Position numbers and translations under genes: made by a program
In this document: positions 42,623 through 52,541 of the stretch, piece after piece
Numbering within the stretch: the stretch's first letter is position 1
Layout: each line of letters starts with the position of its first letter
Assembly (NCBI GenBank): GCA_032716605.1
Contig: CM064506.1
Span: 720,051 to 784,050 of the forward strand
DNA length: 64,000 nucleotides
Source: Paralithodes platypus
Lineage: Eukaryota; Arthropoda; Malacostraca; Decapoda; Lithodidae
Direction of reading: 5' to 3'
Notes under the pieces: model-generated
Databases searched by the model: none
Told to the model about the DNA's origin: nothing
Seen by the model: only the letters and a program-made list of their open reading frames with translations

Positions 42623-44059
42623 AGGCCTGTCCGAGATACTAATGTTAGGGAACATTGTGATGACTAGTACATATTTCAGTTATCTGAATTTTAAGATATA
42701 GCAGCTTGAGATTGTACGTAGTTTCTACAAAGGGCATTTTGTAATCGTTAACCTAAAAATATGTTTGGAATAATCATTAGAAAGTGGGGTTCTTGGTGGG
42801 GTGAGGTTAGGTTAGGTTCAAACACGTCACAGGAAGATAATTTTTGTTTGGCTGTGTCAGTGTTCACCAACATAATTATACTTAGGTTATCTAAATTGAA
42901 TAGGTTACTAATAAATTATATCACACAAATATTCTCACAAAAGTATTGGTCAAAAATCAAAACTAGCCAAGTATTTGAGTTCAATATGAGAAAATTCCCC
43001 TGTATACCCAAAATAGTTATATATAACAGAGAAATACAGTTGTGAAGGGTCAAAACATGATTTCCCAAACAGGCCAGTTCCCTATGAATATTAAAATATT
43101 CCATTAGATGTCCGTTTCCAGACATAGTGCTTTTACGACTATGCAGTTGAAAAGAACTTTGAAAGTAGCATATACCATGTTATTTTCGGGAAGCTAAGAG
43201 TATAAACAGTACCGGAATAAAGCCAGCAAAAATCACCCATGACAAATGTGTTATCCTGGTTCCGGAGTGGATAAGTCTATTATAACTAGATACAAGCTAC
43301 GGACAGAACCCCGCTCATTGTTGCCTATGGCGTCTGAAAAAAAGGGAGCGGGCATGATTGCATGAAAGCTTTTGATATATTATGGAATTTGATTACAGAA
43401 ATGAATTTTGCAGTTCATTTTACCCCTTGTATCAGATTTGCAGGTTCGAACACTATCAGAAAATTGAGTTATATGGGATTGTTCATTTTCTTCCCTATGC
43501 AGTGGTGACTTTCAGTGGCCGCTCAGTTTGTGTTGAATCACTATTTGTACCATAAAAACACATTTATAATGAAACTGCCTCAAGGAAACTTGGGGGAAAT
43601 GTAGTATATGGATCGACACACAACATATCCTATAATCAAGTTAAAAATACCAATTTGAAGATGTTTTATGACCTCCCCAATATTTGGTGACTTGAGGCAA
43701 TATCTAGGGGGGGGGCAGACGGTCTTGTTGACCAAGTATACCCTTCATACATCCCGAGCTCCCCGGGTCCCTGTTTACGCTAGAGATGATTGCTAGCGCA
43801 GCTGATAGAGCCAGGGTGTCCACATATTCACCCCTGTTTTTGGTGTCCTACGACATCGGGAAGTGGGTTAAAAAATGGACGCAAGTTGGTATTAGTAAGC
43901 AATCTGGCACTACAATATTCCCTAAGAATTTTCAAACCTCCATATGAACCCCTAGGAGGTGTCGAAACAGGAAATGGAGTTGTTCGGACCACCTGAGTAG
44001 GCAAAGATCTATACCCATGCAAAAGCTGAACAAGCCAGCTCAATTATTTGCCTAAGACG
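42622..44059. other. non-coding stretch, no gene seen
   Basis: Only short ORFs without domains are present (42761-43045, 43790-43996). Three GGTTA units near 42806 are too few to be telomeric. A tRNA A-box-like phrase near 43792 has no B box. It may be unique host sequence. Confidence 0.45.
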
Positions 44060-44171
44060 AATTGTCCTGTCTTGTAGAAGAATGACCGCTCTCAACCCTC
44101 CAAATATTGTCCAATTGCTCTAATCTCTTGTATCTCTAAAGTTTTTGAAACTATTCTTGCATCTATATTTC
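44060..44171 (+). pseudogene. LINE RT fragment (family A), first part
   Basis: The segment reads PVL-stop-KNDRSQPSKYCPIALI, SCISKVFETILAS, RT motifs of a Jockey-superfamily LINE. It is interrupted at TTAA (44172-44175) by the MITE, resumes at 44870-44914 (LLSDHQY) and again at 54128 after the BEL element. Confidence 0.7.
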
Positions 44172-44175
44172 TTAA

Positions 44176-44865
44176 CCCGTTGAGACCCAGCGTCGCACGT
44201 GTTGCGTCGGCAGTCTTTGATCACCAACTCCCAGCGACGCATCACGTGCGTCCGACATATAAAAAACACTTACGTGGCTCGTAAGGTAGGAAATGGCGGG
44301 AGAATAGGAGGGGGAGGTACCGTAGTGTGTGGGGGAGCCGGGCCAGTAGGTGTGAGCGGGCCGAGACAGCCGCGCGGCTGGTGGTGGTGGGCTTAGTGGG
44401 GATAGTTTACACCCCTAGTTTACCGCCACTTTGAACCTTCATTACTCCGGTCGTATGGGAGCTAGAGGCTTGAGATTTATGTGAGATACTCCTTAGGATG
44501 TATGCCGTACAATGCCATACTCAGTTTTTACCCTAGTGCTCCCGGGCGGGTGGTCATGCGGGGGAGACAAACTATTGAAACCCTCCCCCCCCGCCCCCCA
44601 AATGACCGAAATGATTTTTTTTTATTTGTGTGTTCATTTCTCACCATTCTCTTCCATTTTGGCTCAACAAATTTTTTTGAAGCTCCCCCCCCCCCCACCC
44701 CCCCACCGGCCCCCCCCAAAATAAATAAATGTCAGAGGTGATTTTTTTTTGTTTTTTTTTTTCATTTCTCATCCTTGTCTTCCATTTTAGCAAACAAAAA
44801 AAATAAGTGAAAATGGCTTGGGACTGGGGTGAACAAAATATTATAACTAGCCGGGGCTCAACGGG
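44176..44865. mobile_element. piggyBac-like MITE
   Basis: 690 bp with terminal inverted repeats CCCGTTGAGACCC (44176-44188) and GGGCTCAACGGG (44854-44865), flanked by TTAA on both sides (44172-44175 and 44866-44869). TTAA target sites and short CCC-starting ends are typical of piggyBac-type elements. It has no transposase; the interior is GC-rich with C and T homopolymers. ORFs such as 44481-44741 are low-complexity. Confidence 0.75.
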
Positions 44866-44869
44866 TTAA

Positions 44870-44914
44870 GCATTAAATTTCTCTTCTCATAATCTACTCT
44901 CAGATCACCAGTAT
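44870..44914 (+). pseudogene. LINE RT fragment (family A), middle part
   Basis: It encodes IKFLLSHNLLSDHQY, directly continued after the BEL element by GLLKGRCTGDLLSYITNSW. AGTAT at 44910-44914 is the BEL target-site duplication. Confidence 0.7.
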
Positions 44915-45518
44915 TGTCCAAACTCTGATATGGACAGTCTTACTTTAAGTATTACATTAAATTTTTTAGTATTAAGTTTGTGGGATCAATAATTATATAG
45001 AATAATTAAAAGGTTAATAGTTATGTTCTCTATTGGATATTGGGTAATCTATCATTCCTATGAACTTAGGTAATTATAATTGGGAGGGAAAATAAATCCC
45101 TACCTATTTGCACATGCGTGATAGCGGCGCACCTCCCGTGAAACGTGAGGCCCCGCACTCACTCTCTCCATAGCCGCCACAACTATCAGACCGTCTGCCT
45201 ACACTCTCGTGTTTTCACCTCACCTTTCGCCCCATTAGTGATAGTACTTAACTCATCAATTCTCCTTCTATCCATACTAATCCATAGATCATTAATCATC
45301 ATTGCCATCAATCATTAAGTATAGTGGCCCCGTTCTTTATTCATCAACTCTATCCTATTAGCTAACACTCCCATTTCCCACACACCATCTTGTAACAACG
45401 CCATGGCTCAATAGGTCAACTAGGCCCTACAGCACTAGTTCCAGTATTCAGGTGATATAAACTATTGTATGGTATTTTTATACATTCCACTATATAATCC
45501 TAACTACGAATATCCATA
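44915..45518 (+). repeat. 5' LTR of the BEL element
   Basis: 604 bp starting TGTCCAAAC and ending ATATCCATA. It is followed by a PBS-like TGGTCCTTCG at 45526-45535. Non-coding. Confidence 0.85.
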
Positions 45519-45525
45519 TAATATA

Positions 45526-45540
45526 TGGTCCTTCGCTCGT
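45526..45540 (+). promoter_or_regulatory. BEL primer-binding site
   Basis: TGGTCCTTCGCTCGT begins 7 bp after the LTR. TGGTCCTTCG is the PBS start seen in several BEL/Pao groups. The primer tRNA is not assigned. Confidence 0.55.
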
Positions 45541-45654
45541 CCTAGTGTGTTCTTGGCCGGGCCTGCTTTGTTTGCTTGTCGGTGAGTTTGATGGCTACTC
45601 TCCCGCGATTATTTTCTTCTTTTTCGGCCGCGAGGGTTTCCCTGATTTGCCAAC

Positions 45655-46317
45655 ATGGCACATGGCTTTTTTAAGCACGGGGCAGTGGGAGGTGCTGTAG
45701 GGGAAGGTTTTGAGCCAGAGAGGGCTATTTACCCTGGCCTTATCAAAAAGGTGGCCATAGTGGGCCATTCCTATGTGCGCGAACTGTACATAGATAAGTC
45801 TATCTACCACCCCCACTACATGATCAAATCTCTTGCCACCCCAGGGGCTAAAGTAAGTACCTTGCGTAACACTGAAGCGTGGGACCACTTAGTTAGCTGG
45901 CGTCCTGACTTATCATACCTGGTAATAGGTGGCAATGATATTAGGTCAGGCGTTGCCCCTAAGGAACTGGCCAATCAGATTCAAGAGTTGGCCAGAGATA
46001 TAGAGAGTCAAACAGCAGGCCACTGTTACATAATTGGCATAGAGAAGCTCCAGAATCCACGAGGAATCGAATTTGACGAGTTGAACCGTATCCGAAACTC
46101 AGTCAATCAGTGGCTTAAGCGCAACCTGCCATGGACCCGGAGCCGATACATGCCAATGATTACCGCAGCGACTGATTTTGGGGGGGACGGCATCCATCTT
46201 ACACCGCCCGCCTCTGATCGGTTGTTCCGCGAGATCGTGGAGACGGCTCGGAAGTTCTTTGGTGCAGACGCTGAGGCTCTGCTTGACAGATCCTTTGTGG
46301 AATATAACATGCACTAA
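45655..46317 (+). CDS. SGNH/GDSL-type hydrolase ORF ahead of BEL gag
   Basis: An intact 220-aa ORF; the ATG at 45655 has a good context (CCAACATGG). Motifs in order: VGHSYVREL with GHS at 37-39 (Ser39 nucleophile), IGGNDIR with GGND at 92-95 and DGIHLTPPASDRL with D178 and H181. So the Ser-Asp-His triad, block I and block III are all present. No signal peptide or membrane segment is seen. It lies between the PBS and gag, where BEL elements normally have only leader sequence, and is the only undamaged ORF of this element. SGNH domains are known in LINE ORF1 and some DIRS-type elements; in a BEL element it may be a captured accessory function (esterase acting on lipid or glycan), which is inference. 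It is not closely similar by eye to the CR1 esterase at 10 kb. Confidence 0.82.
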   Translation: MAHGFFKHGAVGGAVGEGFEPERAIYPGLIKKVAIVGHSYVRELYIDKSIYHPHYMIKSLATPGAKVSTLRNTEAWDHLVSWRPDLSYLVIGGNDIRSGVAPKELANQIQELARDIESQTAGHCYIIGIEKLQNPRGIEFDELNRIRNSVNQWLKRNLPWTRSRYMPMITAATDFGGDGIHLTPPASDRLFREIVETARKFFGADAEALLDRSFVEYNMH

Positions 46318-47002
46318 ATTTAACTAACCCATAATTTGCATTTTTTCTCATTGACTAATTTGAAAGTTCAATAAGTATTGTTTTTCTGATTAGGCCTAAC
46401 TACATTTCAATTTAAGTTCATTAAAAATTTGTTCTTTCTGATTAAGCCTAACTAAATCTAAATTTAAAGATATCTATTGTTTTTTCTAAATTATTAGTAA
46501 ATCTTGATGCATCTAATTTAACCCTGTGTTTTTTTTATTTCTGTGATAGCCTAACTTTTCAATTTACATTGCGGCATCTAAATTCTAAATTTTTAAGAGT
46601 TGTATTTTGGGTTTTAACTTTAATGATTTCGGCACTCGGCAGGCCCGTACATTTAATTCTACAGTCCTAATGCCACCCATGTTCTGATAGTTTGCCATTT
46701 ATCCCGTCGCTCGCGTTTAGTGTTAGGTCCGAACCCGAGTTTGATCGGCTATTTATCACCATGTCTTGTTAGTATATCCTTTGTTTTTTCCCTTTTTTTT
46801 CTTCTTGCCGTTGCTCGCGATTAGTGTTAGATCCCGAGTTTGATCGTCATGATAAGTATTGCAATTTGTTTTCCCTCTCGCATTTGATGTTACTCACATT
46901 TGTTCTCGCTCTTTGATTATCTGTCATTGGTCGCTCGCGTTTAGCTTTAGAACCCGAGTTTGATCGGCAGAAGATTTTCCTGTTTCGAATAAACTGTCGT
47001 AA
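46318..47002 (+). other. BEL inter-ORF region with direct repeats
   Basis: AT-rich, without an ORF. A ~40-bp phrase with GCTCGCG(T/A)TTAG...CCCGAGTTTGATCG occurs three times (46706-46750, 46811-46849, 46930-46970). A TGATTA(G/A)GCCTAACTA phrase occurs twice (about 46388 and 46439). It may hold cis signals for the gag message or packaging. Confidence 0.6.
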
Positions 47003-47740
47003 ATGTCTGGGATTTGTATTTTCCATTTGTTTTGGACTAGAGGTGTCAATATGGAAGCTCTAGCCCAGGGCAAACGCCGTAGGGCAGGTTTTAAAGGTTC
47101 ATTGACTGTCCTGACAGAAGATTTAGATGAGTTCTTGGAAACCGCATCTCGGGTAGAAGTCGAGGCAAAACTGCATTGCGTGCAGACCCAAGTGACCAAG
47201 TTTGAGGCCAATCAAGAGATCTTGTTGCCACTATATCCCTCAGACTCTGAATATTTTCAGGAGAACCAAGCGGATACCATTTACTTATTTGAGATCTATG
47301 GGATAATCATCAGGTTAAAGGAGAAATTGGGTAAAGCAGAAGGGCAAACTCGATCCGACAACAAAAAGGGATCGGGAGTTAAATTGCCGCACCTGATCCT
47401 ACCCACCTTTGCTGGCGACTCAACATTATGGACTGGGTTTTGGGACATGTTTCGATGTGTGGTGCATGAAAAGACTGACTTAAGTGCAATTCAAAAGTTA
47501 ACATACTTAAAGGGTCAGTTAAAGGGGGATGCCTATAAATTGATAGAAGGTTTCACGGATGAGGGTACAAGTTACGCCCCTGCCTTAGACTTGCTTCAAG
47601 AAACCTTCGGGCATCCCGACAGGGTAAAAGCGGCACATATCATGCATTTCCATTACCTTGTCGCTCCTAAATGTCAGGCCGTAGAACTAAAGGCTTTCTA
47701 CGCCACCATGGAAAGCGCCATGAGATCTATGACTAGTTAA
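47003..47740 (+). pseudogene. BEL gag, N-terminal part (DUF1759-type)
   Basis: 245 aa from ATG 47003; a second ATG at 47051 (MEALAQGKRRRAGFKG) is the likelier natural start. It contains the helical gag region of BEL elements: VKLPHLILPTFAGDSTLWT, FWDMFRCVVHEKTDLS, QKLTYLKGQLKGDAYKLIEG, which matches the DUF1759 type. It ends in TAA (47738-47740); the next ORF continues in the same frame after one codon, so a single stop interrupts gag. The protein would assemble the particle. Confidence 0.8.
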
Positions 47741-47743
47741 CAG

Positions 47744-48250
47744 GTGAGTCTGGAAGAGTTTTGTGTGGTTACATTGCTGAATAAATTGCCATCACCAGTT
47801 AAGGAGACCATTAGGAGGGAGATGGGTGAGCAAAGCCTAGATTACAAGACTTTCACACGGTGTTTTCAGGCAGAATTGTATAACATGGTTGGTCAGGACT
47901 CCCCAGGAAAAAATATGCCTGTGGCTATGGCTGCATTCGCAACACAGAGTGGTAGTAGCCGGTTCCCATGTAAACTGTGCGGTGGGAATAACCATCCCTG
48001 GTATAAATGCTTTAACATAAAACGGGACCGCTCAAAATTAAAAGAGCTCGGCAACTACGACTCTGTGCGGGATGTCTCTCCAGTGATCATGGTAGTAATG
48101 GGTGCACTAACCCTAACATCAAAAATTGTAGGTATTACCAGGGTAAGCACTTTCACTCCCTGTGCCCAAAACAGAGAGAGGCAAGACCGGCAAGTGGAGG
48201 TACTACTAGGGAATAGTCAACACCTACAACCTCAACAACAATGTCTGTAA
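47744..48250 (+). pseudogene. BEL gag, C-terminal part with zinc knuckle
   Basis: Same frame as the previous part. It reads LNKLPSPVKETIRREMG and then CKLCGGNNHPWYKC, a CxxC-x4-H-x4-C knuckle that binds nucleic acid. After about residue 110 the product is out of frame: another frame reads RYYQGKHFHSLCPKQR, the usual second Cys/His cluster. So a frameshift occurs around 48050-48130. Confidence 0.75.
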
Positions 48251-48828
48251 GTATGAATAAGCAAACTGTGATCCTACTTACAGTTCAGCTGCCTGTAAAG
48301 GGTAGACACAGGAAAAGTATAAAAGTCAGATCGCTACTAGACCAATGCTCACAGAGGACCTTCGTGAAGAAATCCGTACTACCGTCCCTTTCATACGAAA
48401 CCATGGGGACGGAAGAATTACGGCTTCATGGTTTCACCGGAACTCAAACCCCTCGTGAGTATACTATTGTAGCACTGAAATATTTACATCGGGGTAGGTT
48501 CCATCGTCTCGAAGCAATTGTGGTCGAGGAACTTCCCGAACATAAAGGTGAGTCTAGTCTTAGTGCTGAAATGACTAGTTTAAAGCACCATGGCATTAAA
48601 TTGGCCGATTCATGCGTCACAGAGACAGCACAGCTGGAGGTACTAATTGGTGCCGACTATTACTACAACATAGTGCGACCTGGTTATAAACGGGTAGGTA
48701 ATTTGGTTTTACTTCCATCCAAATTCGGATATGCACTGAGTGGTTCTTATGCGGCATCCACATCCAGTTCCAATACTGAGGTTGTAACAATTTTAAAAGT
48801 GGCAGTAACTCCAGTGGACCAATATATG

Positions 48829-48831
<3 letters not shown>
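48241..48831 (+). pseudogene. BEL aspartic protease region, cut by LINE insertion
   Basis: Starts ATG at 48241. VRSLLDQCSQRTFVKKSVL is the BEL-type protease active-site segment (LLDxGS-like; here LLDQCS, Gly replaced by Cys). VLIGADYYYNIV is the later conserved block. The frame runs to the poly(T) of the inserted LINE at 48832. The protein resumes at 50413. Confidence 0.75.
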
Positions 48832-48870
<39 letters not shown>

Positions 48871-49046
48871 GACAATGAACGGAGGAAGGAAAAACACAGA
48901 TAAAACAAAAAGGTCCATGGTGCCTAAAGGCATCCTCCATTCATAAAATGTTTGTAACAACTGGATTTAAACTTTTGTAGATTGTAAGTTTGTGGAAAGT
49001 AACTCGAGGGAAGTGAATTCCAAAGAGTAGTAGTTCTACGGATAAA

Positions 49047-49370
49047 TTAATTTTGATAAGCAGAAGTTCTGCATTGTGGAGGAGAAAGTGTAAATTCATG
49101 GGCGCTCTCAGCTGCCATAGTTCTACGGGGAAAGATGTGGAGAGGCGGCACAATTGAAGCAAGTTCCTCGGAACAATTGCTGTGAAAATATCTGTAGAAT
49201 AATGCAAGGGATGCAACGTTTCTTCGTATGGATAATGTAGGAAGGTCCTGTGTGATTGCAGGGTTATTGATTAATCTAATAGCTTTATTTTGAATTTTGT
49301 CCAACTGCCTCAATGCAACCACTCCACTTCCACCCCACAGAGGTGAACAGTAATCCATCTGAGAACGCAC
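49047..49370 (-). pseudogene. LINE family B, RT C-terminal fragment
   Basis: It reads MRSQMDYCSPLWGGSG, LRQLDKIQNKAIRLINN and LSIRRNVASLALFYRYF, conserved C-terminal motifs of Jockey-superfamily LINEs. It is near-identical to the copy at 63200-63643. The upstream part is separated by the SINE. Confidence 0.82.
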
Positions 49371-49426
49371 ATGACTTTTATATATTACGGAAAACTGCTC
49401 GTCAGTGAAGAATTCTCGAACTCTGT

Positions 49427-49908
49427 TACTCAGTTACTTGTTCGTCAAGGGGAATCCACGCAATGCGAGCTAAGCTCATTATTATCGCGCCTCCTTAACT
49501 GGGAATGTATTGCGTGAAATGCATGTTAAGTGTTTTATGTACTGTTGGAATGGCTGTGGATGTGTGTGTAGTCTGTATTTTAGCTAATTGGCGACATCGG
49601 AAACGAAGGCTTAGGGTGGATCTGTATGGTACCATTCTCACTATAGACGGTACCGTCTCGCCCGAAGGCTTAGGTAGCCATCAGCTTAGGTGAACCATAT
49701 GATACCCATCTCGCCTTGTACCATTTTTGCCAACCCCAGATGGGACGTCACAACGTCGTCCACTTATTCCAGGTACCTATTTACAGCTAGGTGAACTGAG
49801 GCTAACACATGAAAGGAGACAAGCCCAATTTGTCTCCGCCCGGCCGGGGATTGAACCCCCGACCCCTCGTGTGTGAGACGAGAGCTCTACCTACTAGGCT
49901 ACGGGCTG
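49427..49908 (-). mobile_element. tRNA-Val-derived SINE
   Basis: The minus strand begins GCCCGTAGCCTAGTAGG, with an A box (TAGCCTAGTAGGTAGAG), an anticodon arm CTCGT-CTCACAC-ACGAG giving CAC (Val) in a 7-nt loop, and a B box GGTTCAATCCC. A long body follows that includes GTTCACCTAGCTGTAAATAG. The empty site is seen in the related LINE at about 63697-63704 (CTCTGTACAGG), which confirms insertion. The tRNA part is 49838-49908. The last residues of ORF 49802-50329 are SINE sequence. Confidence 0.82.
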
Positions 49909-50329
49909 TGTACAGGAGTCCCAGTTTTTTAGAGGCATTCTTAGCAATGCTTCTAACATAATGTGTCCAGCTCAAGTTAGTAGTTAATGTTACACCGAGA
50001 ATGTCAATACTAGGGGAAGTGGGAATATTTACATCATTACAAAATAAATGGGAGTCAGTGAGATTCTGTCGGTTAGAAAATTGAATGTATTTGGTTTTCT
50101 GTGCATTAAAGGAAACTAGATTCTTTTGTCCCCATTCATTAATTCTAGAAAGGTCCTGGTTCAGAGAAATTGCAGTGTTTATTTTTGAATTTATAAGATC
50201 GGGTTGGGTGAAAGAATTGGTAAATGTGAAGGAACTGTGGAGTGTTGAGTCATCTGCGTAGGAATGTATTGGATTATGAGTGGTAGATATGAGATCATTG
50301 ATATGAATGAGGAACAGAGTTGGGGCCAA
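49909..50329 (-). pseudogene. LINE family B, RT catalytic fragment
   Basis: It reads APTLFLIHINDLIST, HSYADDSTLHSSF (YADD catalytic pair), INEWGQKNLVSFNAQKTK and ILGVTLTTNLSWTHYV. Further upstream (to 50407) AGVPQGSVLAP is visible, so the LINE is truncated inside the RT. The frame runs into the SINE. Confidence 0.82.
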
Positions 50330-50412
50330 AACTGATCCCTGGGGAACACCAGCATTTATTGAGTGAAATTGAGAATAAAGGCCATCTACAATTACACATA
50401 TTTTTTCTGTCT

Positions 50413-50732
50413 ACTGGACAGTTCCCGTGCAAAGAAGAACTAAATGATTTGTGGGATTAGACCACATTGGCATATCACCCAAAGAACATTCGCAAGCCGA
50501 ACGGCAAGCTTTGATCAGTTGTGAGGAGACAGTCACCTACGAGCCTGAGAGTCAACAATATCAGGAACGTCTGCCCTGGACTGAATTAAAAGAACAGTTG
50601 CCCACCAATAAAGGTTTGGCTGTTGGGAGATTACGTGGTCTACAAAAAAGATTTACAATTAGATTCTCCTCTAATCTGTTATCGGTTCAGGGTTGCCCTT
50701 TTCGGTGCGACCTGTTCTCAATTTCTCCTTAA
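50413..50732 (+). pseudogene. BEL pol, start of RT region
   Basis: After the LINE, BEL pol resumes: YWTVPVQRR, then GLDHIGISPKEHSQAERQAL, PWTELKEQLPTNKGLAVGRL. This is the N-terminal part of the Pao-type RT. It stops making family sense near LRGLQKR (about 50645), where an internal deletion joins it to the later RT in another frame. Confidence 0.75.
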
Positions 50733-51624
50733 CGCGACCATCCTTAAGCATCTTTCTCTTGTTGATGCAGACCCGGAGTTGGTGCAGGAAATTAGGGCCG
50801 GGCTATATATCGATAACCTCCAAGGTACGGGGGATAATGAGAGTTCCCTCGTCCATGCTTATGATATGGCTCGTGAAGTAATGGATAATGCCCATTTATT
50901 CCTGCGCCAATGGGCCACAAATAGTCCCGTCTTGAGAAAGGTGTTTCAGAAGGATGGTGTTGCTGCGGAACAACAGGATTTGGTGAGAGTACTTGGCCTG
51001 GTGTGGAAAACTGACTCAGATTTTCTTTCCTTTGGAGTTCAGTATGCTCCTTTTGAACAGGTTACAAAGCGTGAGTGTTTAAGGTTTGCTGCCAACCTCT
51101 TTGATCCTTTGGGTGTTGTGTTGCCAGTATCAATAAGGTCTCGAATCTTTCTCCAACAATTGTGGAGACTGAAATTGGGTTGGGACGATGATCTCTCTGT
51201 GGACCTGCAAGCGGAATGGTGGGGGATAGTGGATGCCATGGTTCTCTGTAGTTGTATTGAGTTCTCTAGGAGGATCTGTTTCAGTAAAACTGTTTCCCTG
51301 CATGCATTTGCTGATGCAAGCAGTGTCGCTTATGGGACTGCTATATATCTAGTCAGTCCAGAGGGTAGCCACTTGGTCATGGCAAAGGCTAAGGTGGCCC
51401 CCATCAAGTCCTTTTCCATCCCTAAATTGGAATTGACTGCAGTTCTGCTAGCCGCCAGAATGATTAACTTAATTCTCATTAACTTGAGAATGCCTATAAA
51501 GATAAACTTCATATCTCTGAAACCTATGTGTGGAGTGACAGTCAAATTACGCTACACTGGATACACAGTCAAAAGAAACTGCCAGTGTATGTCACTAACC
51601 GCATCGACGAGATACAGGCCCTAG
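50623..51624 (+). pseudogene. BEL pol, late RT and RNase H start
   Basis: ICYRFRVALFGATCSQFLL is the RT stretch just before the catalytic loop, which reads GLYIDNLQG instead of YVDDL, so the second catalytic Asp is lost. Then LGLVWKTDSDFLSF, LFDPLGVVLPVSIRSRIFLQ and the RNase H start LHAFADASSVAYGTAIYL and IPKLELTAVLLAARM. Most of the RT fingers and palm (roughly 200 residues or more) is deleted. Family sense leaves this frame at about 51520. Confidence 0.8.
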
Positions 51625-52541
51625 TCCCGACTGCTTATTTCCGGTATGTGTCGACTAAAGAGAACCCAAGTGATATCGTATCTCGAGTCATGTCTGCTAA
51701 ATGTTTGAGTTCTTCTGCGTTGTGGTGGAATGGGCCTACTTGGCTCCCGAAACCCGATGGATGGCCAGAGAATATAGATCTCCAACAGCAGCCCGCTGGT
51801 ATCGTGACCCAAATTGTAGGCACGGTGCCCCAAGATGACACACAGTTATGGGACTGGCACAAATATAGCAGCTATGAAAGATTGCAGCGTGTCACAGCAT
51901 GGGTGATACGTTTCGTAAATAATTTGAAGGCAAAAAGAAATAGCCTGCCCCCCACAGGTAGTGCTCATCTCAACGTACATGAAATTAGAGCTGCAGATAA
52001 TGTTTTACTCAAATTATGCCAAAAAGAGACCTATTCGCAGGAACTTGAAATAATGATGAAGGGTAAACAGTCCAGAAATAACTTAATCAACCAGTTAGGA
52101 CTACACCTGAAGGGAGGTATAATTCATTGTGGAGGCAGATTGAGGTTAGAGGCTATCTCAGAATCATGCAAGTATCCTAAACTTCTGCCCTCCAAACATC
52201 CCTTTACCCACCTGATAATTGATTGGTGCCATCGGCTCTGTTGCCATTACGGGGTCGGTCACGTGGTTACCTACATTCGTCAAAAATGGTGGGTGCCTAA
52301 ACTCAGGCAGGTGGTGAAAAGCGTGCTGGGTAAATGTCTGAAATGTCGTCGGGTAAAAGGTAAGCCCTACGACTATGCAGGACTGCCACCTTTACCAGCC
52401 CTGCGAACCACCCCTGGAGACCCGTATAAGGTCACTGGGGTGGACTATAGCGGAGCAATCCCGATCAAGGACTCGCCGACCATAAGGCTTACATGCTTTT
52501 ATTTACTTGCGCGGTCACCAGAGCGATTCACATCGAAATAG
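51528..52541 (+). pseudogene. BEL pol, RNase H end and integrase N-terminus
   Basis: MWSDSQITLHWI continues the RNase H in a new frame; TKENPSDIVSRV and WWNGPTWL are typical of BEL. An H2C2-type zinc-binding integrase domain follows: HYGVGHVVTYIRQKWWVPKL and LGKCLKCRRVKG. Then TGVDYSGAIPIKD carries the first catalytic Asp of the integrase core. The frame breaks at about 52490, and the core continues in the next ORF. Confidence 0.85.

Larger units (their letters stand above)
48832..50407 (-). mobile_element. 5'-truncated LINE (family B) inserted in BEL pol
   Basis: It begins with a ~35-bp T run on the + strand (poly(A) of a minus-strand LINE) and is flanked by TGTCT (48827-48831 and 50408-50412). 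It aligns with the LINE at 62806-64000. Coding fragments on the minus strand are RT and C-terminal pieces. It contains a tRNA-derived SINE at 49427-49908. Confidence 0.85.

Noticed and set aside
42800..42825. Telomere-like TTAGG units
   Set aside because: Only about three units in an ordinary AT-rich context.
43790..43870. Possible tRNA gene (TAGCGCAGCTGATAGAGC resembles an A box)
   Set aside because: No B box at the right distance and no cloverleaf; the following inverted repeat is too long for an anticodon arm.
44481..44741. Proline-rich ORF
   Set aside because: Encoded by C homopolymers inside the piggyBac-like MITE.
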